Assembly: GCA_955652655.1 (NCBI GenBank)
Contig: CATPCK010000998.1
Coordinates: 1 to 16,265 of the forward strand
Direction of reading: 5' to 3'
Length of the DNA: 16,265 bases
From: an uncultured Ktedonobacteraceae bacterium
Lineage (GTDB): Bacteria; Chloroflexota; Ktedonobacteria; Ktedonobacterales; Ktedonobacteraceae
The position numbers and the translations under genes are program-made. How positions within the stretch are numbered: position 1 is the stretch's first letter; each line of letters starts with the position of its first letter. Positions 1-7,866 of the stretch are shown here, piece by piece. The notes beneath the pieces are model-generated. The model worked only from the letters and a program-made list of their open reading frames with translations, was not told the origin of the DNA and did not search any database.

Positions 1-116
<116 letters not shown>

Positions 117-123
117 GGGACAC

Positions 124-142
124 TGGACTCCACAGGAGTCCA
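124..142 (+). other. Hairpin just after 16S (probable processing signal)
   Basis: TGGACTCC (124-131) and GGAGTCCA (135-142) form a perfect 8-bp stem with a 3-nt ACA loop, 10 nt after the 16S end. No T-run follows, so it is not an intrinsic terminator. Its place suggests a role in pre-rRNA folding or cleavage between 16S and the spacer tRNAs (inference). Confidence 0.5.
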
Positions 143-155
143 ATCCCAGGTCGGT

Positions 156-172
156 CTTGTCTTTATGACAAG
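156..172 (+). other. Second spacer hairpin in the 16S-tRNA interval
   Basis: CTTGTC (156-161) and GACAAG (167-172) form a perfect 6-bp stem around a TTTAT loop. It sits within the 161-nt spacer between 16S and tRNA-Ile. No T-run follows. A loose BoxA-like stretch, TGCTTTTGA at 214-222, lies downstream of it but is too weak to call. The hairpin is probably structural or a processing element of the transcribed spacer. Confidence 0.35.
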
Positions 173-274
173 GTTACACCAACAGGTTTGTTACTGGCAG
201 GTATAAAAAAAGGTGCTTTTGATTCGCCTTACCACTCTTGAGTTGTCCGAGCATCTCTGACGCTTTCGCTTTCC

Positions 275-348
275 GGGCCTTTAGCTCAGGTGGTTAGAGC
301 GCAGTCCTGATAAGACTGAGGTCCCTGGTTCGAGTCCAGGAAGGCCCA
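275..348 (+). tRNA. tRNA-Ile (anticodon GAU)
   Basis: A complete cloverleaf can be drawn: acceptor stem GGGCCTT (275-281) with AAGGCCC (341-347), D-arm TTAGCTCAGG, anticodon stem CAGTC/GACTG with loop CTGATAA giving anticodon GAT at 309-311, and T-arm CCTGG-TTCGAGT-CCAGG. The discriminator base is A348. The 3' CCA is not encoded, since the next bases are CCC. Its place between 16S and tRNA-Ala is the classic rRNA-spacer position for tRNA-Ile(GAU). It is co-transcribed with the rRNA operon. Confidence 0.97.
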
Positions 349-361
349 CCCCGTAACGGGG
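349..361 (+). other. Small hairpin joining the two spacer tRNAs
   Basis: CCCCG (349-353) and CGGGG (357-361) pair around TAA in the 11-nt gap between tRNA-Ile and tRNA-Ala, taking in the first two bases of tRNA-Ala. It could mark an RNase processing site or simply reflect the G/C-rich acceptor ends. Confidence 0.25.
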
Positions 362-435
362 GGACGTAGCTTAGTTGGAAGAGCGCCGCCTTTGCACGGC
401 GGAGGTCAGGGGTTCGAATCCCCTCGTCTCCACCA
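360..435 (+). tRNA. tRNA-Ala (anticodon UGC), CCA encoded
   Basis: The acceptor stem GGGGACG (360-366) pairs with CGTCTCC (425-431) with one G-U wobble. The D-arm is GTAGCTTAGTTGGAAGAGC, the anticodon stem CCGCC/GGCGG holds loop TTTGCAC with anticodon TGC at 393-395, and the T-arm is AGGGG-TTCGAAT-CCCCT. Discriminator A432 is followed by an encoded CCA (433-435), unlike the neighbouring tRNA-Ile. It is the second standard rRNA-spacer tRNA and lies 11 nt after tRNA-Ile. The next element downstream is 5S rRNA rather than 23S rRNA. Confidence 0.97.
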
Positions 436-446
436 GGGAAAATATA

Positions 447-472
447 CCCACTCGCTTGTACATGCGGGTGGG
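447..472 (+). other. Hairpin between tRNA-Ala and 5S rRNA
   Basis: CCCACTCGC (447-455) and GCGGGTGGG (464-472) form a 9-bp stem with one T-G wobble and an 8-nt loop. The 3' arm runs into the first bases of 5S, so it competes with the outer 5S helix and may serve in precursor processing. No T-run follows, so it is not a terminator. Confidence 0.4.
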
Positions 473-588
473 GTGGTGACTATAGCGGAAGGGAAACACC
501 CGTACCCATCCCGAACACGGCCGTTAAGCCTTCCAGCTCCCACGATACTTGAGGGGCAGCCCTCCGGGAAAATAGGACGTTGCCACTC
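471..588 (+). rRNA. rrf: 5S ribosomal RNA
   Basis: The terminal helix I is clear: GTGGTGAC (473-480) pairs with GTTGCCAC (579-586) over 8 bp with two G-U wobbles, and can extend by G471-C588 and G472-U587. Inside are the conserved 5S elements ACACCCGTACCCATCCCGAA and CACGG-CCGTTAAGCC (loops B/C), the GGGGCAGCCC arm and the conserved AATAGGACG near the 3' end. The length of about 118 nt is normal for bacterial 5S. It begins only 35 nt after tRNA-Ala. There is no room for a 23S gene between 16S and 5S, so this operon is 16S-Ile-Ala-5S. Ends are approximate by a few bases. Confidence 0.95.
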
Positions 589-589
589 C

Positions 590-618
590 ACCCGCCTGTA
601 GGGGCGGGTCTTTTTTTT
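590..618 (+). terminator. Rho-independent terminator of the rRNA operon
   Basis: ACCCGCC (590-596) and GGCGGGT (603-609) form a perfect 7-bp GC-rich stem with a 6-nt loop, followed by C and eight T residues (611-618). It starts 2 nt after the 5S end and closes the rRNA operon. The 205 nt between it and the next start codon at 824 hold no gene that can be supported and no convincing -35/-10 pair, so the promoter of the downstream unit was not identified. Confidence 0.92.
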
Positions 619-823
619 GTGCTCCCACCACTTCTCTAGTCCGTCGGATCCTCACATAAGGTTCTCGCCTCCACCCAACGGCGTACCATGCTTTGTGTTT
701 CCCTCGTACCCTTCCTGGAATTCTCTCTAAAAAAATCAATGTTGCGTCGTCTTCATATCGAGTGAACCGAAAGCTGTAGGTCATGAGTACCCTCCCATTG
801 GCAGAGGATAGGAGATTGATGTA

Positions 824-3800
824 ATGGCTCTACAAACGCAAAACCTTGTTATGGTTGGAATGGGCATAGCGCAGGATAGGCCGCCTAACCCGGTGCAGCC
901 GCCATTAGTTAACGGCGTCCACCTGCGCTGGTCGTTCCCGCCGGCATTGGGCTTCCCCTGGTATGGCTTTCACCTCTTCCGGCGGCAGCATCGTGATGGC
1001 GCGCTGACTTTCCTGAGCAGCGCGCTTGGGAATCTGCAGAAGGGCCCGTTGCCAGTCAGCACCCTCAATACACCATATGGGCAGATCAGCAGCGACAAGG
1101 CGCTGGTGCTCACCGATGATTTTCCGCCGAGCGGCGTGGTGGAATTCGACCTGGATGGTCGTGCCTATACGCGCTTTACGTTCGCTGCTGAGCAGGTGGC
1201 GCAGCGCGTCCAGGCCAGCATTGGCATGCGTGCCAGGGCGGGCGATCCCCCAGGCACGAAAACCTGCGTCGATTTCTCCAACCGGGCGCCGGGCGCGGGT
1301 CCCAATCCGGATACCGAGCAAGGTGTCACGTTTGAGGTGCTCGATAAAGACGGGAAGCCTCTGCCGGTCTCCCACATTCAAGCCGTACCGGGTACCGGCA
1401 CCAGGGTTACCGGCCTCGATTGCAAGTGGAGCCTCAACGCTACCCTGCCCACTCCGGCCACCTATATCCAGGTAACCCTCACGCCCCTGGTGGTCTCGGC
1501 AACGGTTCAGGCCTATAACGCGAATGGGACGAGCGCTGGCAGCGCGACAACGCTGAATCCGTACGGGCGCATGCCAGAAACGCTGACGATCACGGGAAGC
1601 GCCATCACGCGCATCGTGATCCAGCCGAACTGGGAAAGCCCTGATAATGGCGGCAGCCAGGATCCCGCTCATAGCAAGGCCGATCAGGGATCCGGCGATG
1701 ATGCTGGCAATCGTACACTTTTGAACCAGTTCTGTTTCGGAACCGGGCGGCTGGTCTTCATTGAGACGACCGCGTTCTCCGGCGATACGCCGGTGGCGCA
1801 GTCGCAGGTCTGGGGGCAGGCCGGGCAGGTGATCTTGACCACCCTTGAGTTCGAAGGGATTACCGCGCTGGCATTCAGTGCGGATTCGGCGGCCCTCGTC
1901 GATCTGGGCTTCGTTCCCCTTACCCAGGAGGCTACGGTAGGCTGGCAGCAGATCCCCGGCTTCACCTACCCAATGCGCCTGCCCTTCACCCAGCCGACCT
2001 ACCCCTGCACCCCTGGCATGGCTGAAAACCTGGAGGCGGCCCGCACGCTGGCCCGGCAGCGCATCCTCTACGGAGACCCCAAAGCGTTGACGGCGCCGCC
2101 CACGCAGATTACGAACGCTGGCAGCGTCACGGTCGTCAACGGCTCCCCCCTTGTCGTCGGCAAGAACACGAACTGGGGCGCGAACCTGGCTGGCGCGGTG
2201 CTCCAGGTGAAGGGAGACGTGACGGCGTATCTGGTGATGCAGGTCATCTCTCCGACAAAGCTCGTTCTGAGCCGCAACTACACAGGGACATCCGCCCCTC
2301 AGGCCACGTACGCGCTCAATGCCGATACGTTCGGCCAGTTCTATGACCATCTTCTCCAGCTTGTGACCGGCGGGAGCGCCACAGGCTCGATGGCGAGCCG
2401 CATGCTCCCCGCGCCGATCTACACGGCCGGCACGGTCTCGGTGAGCCAGAATTCGCTAACCGTCACGGGAAACGGGACCGCCTGGAGCGCGGACCTGGTG
2501 GGCCTGGCCTTCCAAATCCCCAGTGATCAGACCTTCTACACGATTGTCGCTGTTCCCTCATCCACGCAGTTGACCCTGGATCGAGGCTACCTGGGCAATA
2601 GTCAGAGCGGGCAGGCATACCAGGTGATCGCCAATATCAGCGGGCAGCAGACGCATCCGGCCGGGGGCGCTTCCCCTCGCATGGTTGAGCAGCGTGTGAT
2701 CGATATGGTAATGCTCAGTACCCTGCAGCCGGCAGTCGCGCAGATGACCGGGCTCTACTGGGTGGACCAGCAGGCGCAGCCCGGCACCGCGTACGACTAC
2801 CTGGTTGTGGCCGACAACACCGGAGTGGGCAATCTCGACCCGGCAAAGATCCTGGCGCTCCTGCAGCAGAACGGTTTTCAGACGCTGGACGGCTGCATTG
2901 TCTTCAATAAGCAGGTCGCCACGGCCTTCCCCCTGGATGTGCCGGAAGACCTGCGCGTCTATGCCCTCCCTGGCAGCAGCCGGCTCAATCCCGATGGCAC
3001 CATCCAGGATGCCAGCAACAACGCCGGCCTGCGCTGGAACCTTGCCACCACGGACGCGGGGGTTCTGTTGCCCGGTCGCGCTATTATGTACCACCTCTGG
3101 CGCGCCAGCCTGGGCAATGGAACCACGCCAGCAGCACCCGGCAGCTATACGCTGCTTACGCAGGCACAACCGGTACTGGTGGCTGTATCACAGCTTGCGA
3201 GCGGCGAGACTCCACAGCGGTCGCCTAGTTGGCCGCCCTTCGCGCTGCACTTTATCGATAATGCCCTCTCCGACGGCTGGTACAGCTACCAGGTCAGCGG
3301 CATTGACATCTTCGGGCGCCACAGCCCGAACAGCGTGGCGGGCGCCTGGTACGAATGGGTCCCCATCCCTGCGCCGCGACCGTGGTACTATACAGACCCT
3401 CCAGGCAACAACGTCATTAATCCGTCCGCTGTGCGCCTGTTGAACAAGCGCGTTCCACCGCCGCCCACGGGGATCGAGGCCTACGCCCTCGATCCCGCCG
3501 ACCCCACCCTGCTGCGGAACAGCGCCTATAACACCTGGTTTGCCACGCTCAGCCCCAGCGAACAGCAGAAGGTGATCGGCCTGCGCGTGCGATGGGCCTG
3601 GACCGAGGAGCAGGTGCAGCAGGCGCCCAACACCTCTGAGTTCCGCATCTATTACCATCCGGGGCGCACGAATGTGCTCGCGGGCCAGATCAGCAGCGCG
3701 AACTTCGCTAATGGCACGGGCGGAGCGGAGAGCTTCGTCCAGACCAATATCACGAATACCAGGGCAGCCAATGCCTATACCGGAGCCTGGTTACGCGCTG

Positions 3801-5938
3801 GATCAGACTCGTTTGCCATTGTGGGCAGCGACGCCAGCAGCCCGCTGCGTTTAAGGGTGCGCAATATCGGCCCATCGTCGGCCGCCGGGAGCATCACCGT
3901 CACCAATGGCTCCGCAATCGTCACCGGCCAGGATACAAACTGGGATTTCGCGCTGACCGGGCTTTCTTTACAGATTGTAGGGGAGCAGGCTATCTACACC
4001 GTATCGAGTGTGGATTCGGCCACCCAGTTGACGCTAAGCCAGGCCTATAGCGGGGCGAAAGGGGGCGGGAAGGCGTATACCGTCTTCGATATAGTGCCCC
4101 CGGCAAACACAGCTTGTACGCTCGTCATCCCGCCAGCGTATGGCGCCGGCACCGTCGCGCTCGTGACAGGCTCGCCCAAGGTCACCGGCAGCGACAGCAA
4201 CTGGAACGCGACCCTGCTCGGCATGCCCTTCCAGGTCGCAGGCGAACAGACCATCTACACGATCGTCTCCGTCGATGCTCCGACGCAGCTCACGCTGGAC
4301 CACGCATACGAGGGTGTAAGCGCAGGGGAGAAGCTCTACGCGATCCGCTTCCCGCTCTTCGTGGACTACAGGGTCCCGACGAACTGGGAGGAGCGCTATT
4401 ATGTCGTCGGTTTCAACGAGCATGTCACGCTGACAACGGACGACCAGGGGAGGCCGCTGCGCCTCTACGAAGTGCTGCTACCTGCGTCAGGCGACGCCTA
4501 TCGCCAGGGCGTGCCACTCTCGCCCACACTCTCCGAACCCATCGCCTACGCGGGCATCGGTGTGAGCGCGGCCGACAACGAGGCGACGACCCAGGACGAT
4601 CCCAAATGGGCCAGCGGGCGCTGGGGGAAACGCCCCGGTAACGAAGGTCGCGTTGGCGCGCTGACCACGATCTTCCGCGTGCTGCGAGAGCGGCCTCCCG
4701 TCCCTCTGCTGCTGGCGCCGCTGAACCCGGAGCACTCCACCGCCACGGCCGCCGACAACCAGGGTCACTCCTTCGATACCTATCGCTGGCTGCCCATGGC
4801 GGGACTACGCACGCACATCTACCGGGGGCTGGACGAGACGCTCTTCCAGGTGGACTGGGCGCAGCGCCCACGACCCGCGCTAGATGCCTCGCAGGCACAA
4901 TTCTTCCCCAACGCGACGACCGAGCCGCGCTGGACGCAGGGGCTGCGTCAACAGGTGGCGAACGGACTGAACACGCTGAACAACTTCACCCATGACGCGA
5001 CGGGGTCAGCTCAGGCGCTGGCCTACTACCGCGAGCTCTCCAATGATGGGCTGCGCATCCTGGCCGGACTCCCTGGCAACGAAGCCGCCTTCAGCCAGTT
5101 GACCACCCTACCGCTTGATCCCGGAGACCCGGCCAACGCCGACCGCCGGGGACCGGATACGCCTGCGAGCTACACACCCAATCCCAACCTGCGCGCGTAT
5201 GTGGATACCCTCAACGGGCTCATGAGCAATCGCTACCTCTATCGCGCTTTGTACGTAGACGCGGCGCACAATCGTAGCGGATTGAGTTTGTCGAGTCCGC
5301 CGGTGCTGGTGCCGGACGTGGTGGCGCCGCACACGCCGACTATAACGAAGGTGCTGGGGGGTGATCGACAGATCACATTAAGGTGGAATGTAAACCGGGA
5401 AAGTGACCTAGACAAATACCTTGTATTCAGGGCCGAGGACCCATCTACCCTGGAGAATATAGGGGGACTTTCGCCGATTGAAGTCATACCTCAAAGCGGT
5501 GTGGATGAACAAGAGATTACTGATAAACCTCTGGTGGGTAATCGTGCCTACTATTATCGTGTGGCCGCACGCAATACTTTCAGAAACATCTCTCCTCCAT
5601 CTGCCATATTCTCAGCATACGTAGCAGATACAGCTATCCCTAATCCCCCGGCCTCTTTGACTGCCGTAAGAAGCTCAAGAACTCGCAGTGATGGAACATT
5701 CGAGCAAGGTGTCCTCCTGACATGGGCCACTTCTGTTGAACCTCTAGAAATACAGGTTCAGCGGCAAATCAATGGTGGGATAATCTGGCCATCAATTACA
5801 GCATGGCTCCCACAGGGAACGACGCAGTACTTCGACAATACAGCACTCCCGGGTCATGGATATCGGTTCCGTTTGCGCGTGAGAAATGTCAGTGGAAACT
5901 TTAACGTAACATATACTCAAGCAGAGGTAGAGTCATGA
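824..5938 (+). CDS. Giant beta-sandwich/FnIII protein with four phage-tail-like repeats (P1)
   Basis: A 1704-residue protein of unknown function. The ATG is preceded by AGGAG at 810-814 (9-nt spacing). There is no signal peptide and no membrane segment. In order one sees: an N-terminal FnIII-like start (V-H-L-R-W, then G-F-H-L-F-R-R, residues ~30-55); a C-x-D-F beta-sandwich (C148 to about 269) also found in P3; 67-residue repeats at 432-498 and 535-601; degenerate FnIII-like stretches (about 810-840 and 915-945); repeats at 1021-1087 and 1108-1174; and two clearer FnIII domains at about 1500-1598 and 1600-1704. The last ~200 residues lie in AT-richer DNA than the rest. The stop overlaps the P2 start by 4 nt, so the two are probably coupled. 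The modular beta make-up suggests an adhesin, scaffold or fibre component (inference). It has no catalytic motif I recognise. Confidence 0.85.
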   Translation: MALQTQNLVMVGMGIAQDRPPNPVQPPLVNGVHLRWSFPPALGFPWYGFHLFRRQHRDGALTFLSSALGNLQKGPLPVSTLNTPYGQISSDKALVLTDDFPPSGVVEFDLDGRAYTRFTFAAEQVAQRVQASIGMRARAGDPPGTKTCVDFSNRAPGAGPNPDTEQGVTFEVLDKDGKPLPVSHIQAVPGTGTRVTGLDCKWSLNATLPTPATYIQVTLTPLVVSATVQAYNANGTSAGSATTLNPYGRMPETLTITGSAITRIVIQPNWESPDNGGSQDPAHSKADQGSGDDAGNRTLLNQFCFGTGRLVFIETTAFSGDTPVAQSQVWGQAGQVILTTLEFEGITALAFSADSAALVDLGFVPLTQEATVGWQQIPGFTYPMRLPFTQPTYPCTPGMAENLEAARTLARQRILYGDPKALTAPPTQITNAGSVTVVNGSPLVVGKNTNWGANLAGAVLQVKGDVTAYLVMQVISPTKLVLSRNYTGTSAPQATYALNADTFGQFYDHLLQLVTGGSATGSMASRMLPAPIYTAGTVSVSQNSLTVTGNGTAWSADLVGLAFQIPSDQTFYTIVAVPSSTQLTLDRGYLGNSQSGQAYQVIANISGQQTHPAGGASPRMVEQRVIDMVMLSTLQPAVAQMTGLYWVDQQAQPGTAYDYLVVADNTGVGNLDPAKILALLQQNGFQTLDGCIVFNKQVATAFPLDVPEDLRVYALPGSSRLNPDGTIQDASNNAGLRWNLATTDAGVLLPGRAIMYHLWRASLGNGTTPAAPGSYTLLTQAQPVLVAVSQLASGETPQRSPSWPPFALHFIDNALSDGWYSYQVSGIDIFGRHSPNSVAGAWYEWVPIPAPRPWYYTDPPGNNVINPSAVRLLNKRVPPPPTGIEAYALDPADPTLLRNSAYNTWFATLSPSEQQKVIGLRVRWAWTEEQVQQAPNTSEFRIYYHPGRTNVLAGQISSANFANGTGGAESFVQTNITNTRAANAYTGAWLRAGSDSFAIVGSDASSPLRLRVRNIGPSSAAGSITVTNGSAIVTGQDTNWDFALTGLSLQIVGEQAIYTVSSVDSATQLTLSQAYSGAKGGGKAYTVFDIVPPANTACTLVIPPAYGAGTVALVTGSPKVTGSDSNWNATLLGMPFQVAGEQTIYTIVSVDAPTQLTLDHAYEGVSAGEKLYAIRFPLFVDYRVPTNWEERYYVVGFNEHVTLTTDDQGRPLRLYEVLLPASGDAYRQGVPLSPTLSEPIAYAGIGVSAADNEATTQDDPKWASGRWGKRPGNEGRVGALTTIFRVLRERPPVPLLLAPLNPEHSTATAADNQGHSFDTYRWLPMAGLRTHIYRGLDETLFQVDWAQRPRPALDASQAQFFPNATTEPRWTQGLRQQVANGLNTLNNFTHDATGSAQALAYYRELSNDGLRILAGLPGNEAAFSQLTTLPLDPGDPANADRRGPDTPASYTPNPNLRAYVDTLNGLMSNRYLYRALYVDAAHNRSGLSLSSPPVLVPDVVAPHTPTITKVLGGDRQITLRWNVNRESDLDKYLVFRAEDPSTLENIGGLSPIEVIPQSGVDEQEITDKPLVGNRAYYYRVAARNTFRNISPPSAIFSAYVADTAIPNPPASLTAVRSSRTRSDGTFEQGVLLTWATSVEPLEIQVQRQINGGIIWPSITAWLPQGTTQYFDNTALPGHGYRFRLRVRNVSGNFNVTYTQAEVES
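2117..2317 (+). repeat. 67-residue protein repeat, copy 1 (P1 residues 432-498)
   Basis: Starts AGSVTVVNGS, with the N-W motif and the late P-T-K-L-V-L ... Y-T-G ... Y-A-L segment. The consensus over the four copies is A-G-x-(V/I)-x-V ... G-S-x-x-V-T-G ... (T/S)-x-W ... L-x-G ... Q ... Y-T-I ... T-Q-L-T-L ... Y-x-G ... Y-x-(V/I). It lies between scaffold segments that look continuous without it. This copy is the most divergent. Confidence 0.8.
2426..2626 (+). repeat. 67-residue protein repeat, copy 2 (P1 residues 535-601)
   Basis: Starts AGTVSVSQNS and ends with QAYQV. It has T-A-W in place of T-N-W, then F-Y-T-I and S-T-Q-L-T-L-D-R. It follows copy 1 after a 36-residue linker. Confidence 0.85.
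3884..4084 (+). repeat. 67-residue protein repeat, copy 3 (P1 residues 1021-1087)
   Basis: Starts AGSITVTNGS, with V-T-G-Q-D-T-N-W, I-Y-T-V-S-S-V-D-S-A-T-Q-L-T-L and K-A-Y-T-V at the end. This form is closest to repeats known from phage tail-fibre-type proteins. Confidence 0.87.
4145..4345 (+). repeat. 67-residue protein repeat, copy 4 (P1 residues 1108-1174)
   Basis: Starts AGTVALVTGS, with V-T-G-S-D-S-N-W, I-Y-T-I-V-S-V-D-A-P-T-Q-L-T-L and K-L-Y-A-I at the end. It follows copy 3 after a 20-residue linker. At DNA level copies 3 and 4 have diverged considerably, so the duplication is not recent. Confidence 0.87.
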
Positions 5939-7866
5939 GTTTCGATTTTCAGCTCCTATTTCCGGCAATCCCAAATGGGACCCCGATGAAATTAGCTCAT
6001 CCTCAAGCCAGTACCCTTGGCCCGATTAACACTGATCCTAAGGATCTGGTAATCTGGTCAGGTTCAAGTGCGACACTCCAAGCGATGGCGACTGGCCCAA
6101 TTAAATATGTACCATCTATAGGAACCGCCCCTTCGGGCGCAATCGCCATCTACACATCGTATGTCCCATGGCCCTGGGGAACACTGGTCAATGAGGCGGA
6201 CGAGTTTTCTGCAGATCAAATTCCTGCGCAGATCTACTATGAGAATGTAGATCGGTCTACGGCGGAGCCAGCGATCCGGGCTTTGATTCAAAGCACATAT
6301 GGGAATGCCTTGCCAGCGCCTGAGGACACCATGGTGAACGATTTCTTTGCGGGGAACTGGATCGGAAAAACAGATACAGCTCCAAACGGAGACCCGCTCC
6401 TTAGGCCTTTGATTGTAAAAGCCGGGACTAATCTGGGTACTATTCGTGTTAGCACACTTCCTCCACCTGATCCTACAACGCCGAATTCAGTCATTCTTAA
6501 AATGCGTAAATCGGACAACACAACGGCGGTCGATATCGCACAAATTGCCATTGCTGCCTACCAGGAATGCCGAGCAGATACCCAGTGGACGAATTTGTTT
6601 ACAACTCTGGGCATAGAGGTCTTTCCGCTTGCAACAGGCACCGTCTCGGGGCAGCGCATCCTCTTCTTCTCAGACACAAAAATTAACCTGGCCACCTTGC
6701 GCTCCCTTTTGGAGAATGATCAAAACAACTTTAAGACAAATCCCACTTTTTATAGTAGCTATCTCGGCGCTACTCAAACGATGCTCATTCATGTATCGCA
6801 TGCGGAGGCAGTACTCGGGACGGTTCAAGAAGAGATGGCTAATCCGTGTAACCCACCCGATACCACGGATTTTGACCTGCAAACACTTGGATATTATGTT
6901 GAGCTGATCAATGCGTATAGATATCTGATGCACTTGCATCTCTTCGTTTACCTGAACTCTTCCCAGTGGCCGGGAACTGAGATTGCGCTCTGGTGGCAGA
7001 TGCTTAGCGATCAGATGACCGTGCTCAATCAGACCTTAACCGCCCTCTATACAGATCCGCACTTCTCTGATAGATCGACGATAGACAACAAAGTACAGTA
7101 TTCCAGTTTTCTCGCCAGTCAACTAGCCGTGACACCGCAACAGCTTGCTACGCTAAAGACCTTTCAGCAGATAACCGGCGCGGTCATGCTTATTTTCAGC
7201 ATTGTTCAGGCCGCCTCCGGGCTGGCGAATCTCGCAGCGGCTATTGTAAATGGCGGCGAGAACTTTGGCTCACTTGGTTTCGGTGGTGGAGCCGTAACCC
7301 TGGCAAATGGGACAACCTACGTGTTAGATGAGGCTACCATCAACAACCTGATTACAAGTGGCATCCTCACATCATCAGCAGGAACAATCGTCCTGATGGC
7401 AGCCCAGGGAAAAGGGTTCAACCCATCTGGTCAAACCTCTGCGCAGGCTCAAAATTGGGTTAATTCACGCCATCCAAACTGGACCCACGTTGATTTTCCT
7501 GGTGGAGAGAAGTGGCTTGATGAAAATGGAGTTGAGCGCATCAGATATATGCGCCCCAATCCGAAGAAGGTCCTCAGTTCGCCCTGGGAACATGTGAAAA
7601 CAGGTTACTGGCGCTTAAAAAATCAATTCGGCCAGTATCTCGATGCTCTCCAGAGAACTACTATCGTAGAAGATCCTCAGGGTAACGCGTTTGCGCTTGA
7701 ACATGGTCCCAACGGTGACGTACGTATCCAGGTTATAAAAGCCGATGAGCAATTTCTTACCAATGGAGAACGCTATACAGAATATCCATGGAATCCAGGT
7801 GATGACCCTATGAAGGATGTTAAGTTTGCTACACACATTTCAGCTAGTCATGTGGGGGTACCATAA
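5935..7866 (+). CDS. Protein with polymorphic-toxin-like C-terminus (P2)
   Basis: A 643-residue protein whose ATG overlaps the P1 stop (ATGA); SD AGAGG lies 7 nt upstream. There is no signal peptide. Residues 1-~400 are a domain I do not recognise. Residues 411-438 form a hydrophobic helix followed by a Gly-rich stretch (439-452) and a second hydrophobic segment (about 467-490), as often seen ahead of toxin domains. Residues ~505-643 resemble the C-terminal modules of bacterial polymorphic toxins: P-G-G-E-K-W-L-D-E-N-G-V-E-R-I-R at 522-537, P-W-E-H-V at 550-554, G-Y-W-R-L-K-N at 557-563, Q-Y-L-D at 567-570, and a final A-T-H-I. The toxin reading rests on motif memory, not on identified catalytic residues. 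No immunity-type gene follows; P3 starts within the stop codon. The whole gene lies in the AT-richer segment (27/60 GC in 6481-6540), unlike most of P1 and P3. Confidence 0.75.
   Translation: MSFDFQLLFPAIPNGTPMKLAHPQASTLGPINTDPKDLVIWSGSSATLQAMATGPIKYVPSIGTAPSGAIAIYTSYVPWPWGTLVNEADEFSADQIPAQIYYENVDRSTAEPAIRALIQSTYGNALPAPEDTMVNDFFAGNWIGKTDTAPNGDPLLRPLIVKAGTNLGTIRVSTLPPPDPTTPNSVILKMRKSDNTTAVDIAQIAIAAYQECRADTQWTNLFTTLGIEVFPLATGTVSGQRILFFSDTKINLATLRSLLENDQNNFKTNPTFYSSYLGATQTMLIHVSHAEAVLGTVQEEMANPCNPPDTTDFDLQTLGYYVELINAYRYLMHLHLFVYLNSSQWPGTEIALWWQMLSDQMTVLNQTLTALYTDPHFSDRSTIDNKVQYSSFLASQLAVTPQQLATLKTFQQITGAVMLIFSIVQAASGLANLAAAIVNGGENFGSLGFGGGAVTLANGTTYVLDEATINNLITSGILTSSAGTIVLMAAQGKGFNPSGQTSAQAQNWVNSRHPNWTHVDFPGGEKWLDENGVERIRYMRPNPKKVLSSPWEHVKTGYWRLKNQFGQYLDALQRTTIVEDPQGNAFALEHGPNGDVRIQVIKADEQFLTNGERYTEYPWNPGDDPMKDVKFATHISASHVGVP

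Noticed and set aside
392..601. Short open frames across tRNA-Ala and 5S rRNA
   Set aside because: They overlap structural RNA genes whose helices account for the sequence.
905..2350. Long minus-strand open frame opposite P1 (481 codons)
   Set aside because: It lies wholly antisense to P1 in GC-rich DNA where stop codons are rare. Its predicted product is rich in Arg, Gly and Ala without any domain, and P1 has clear domain structure in the same stretch.
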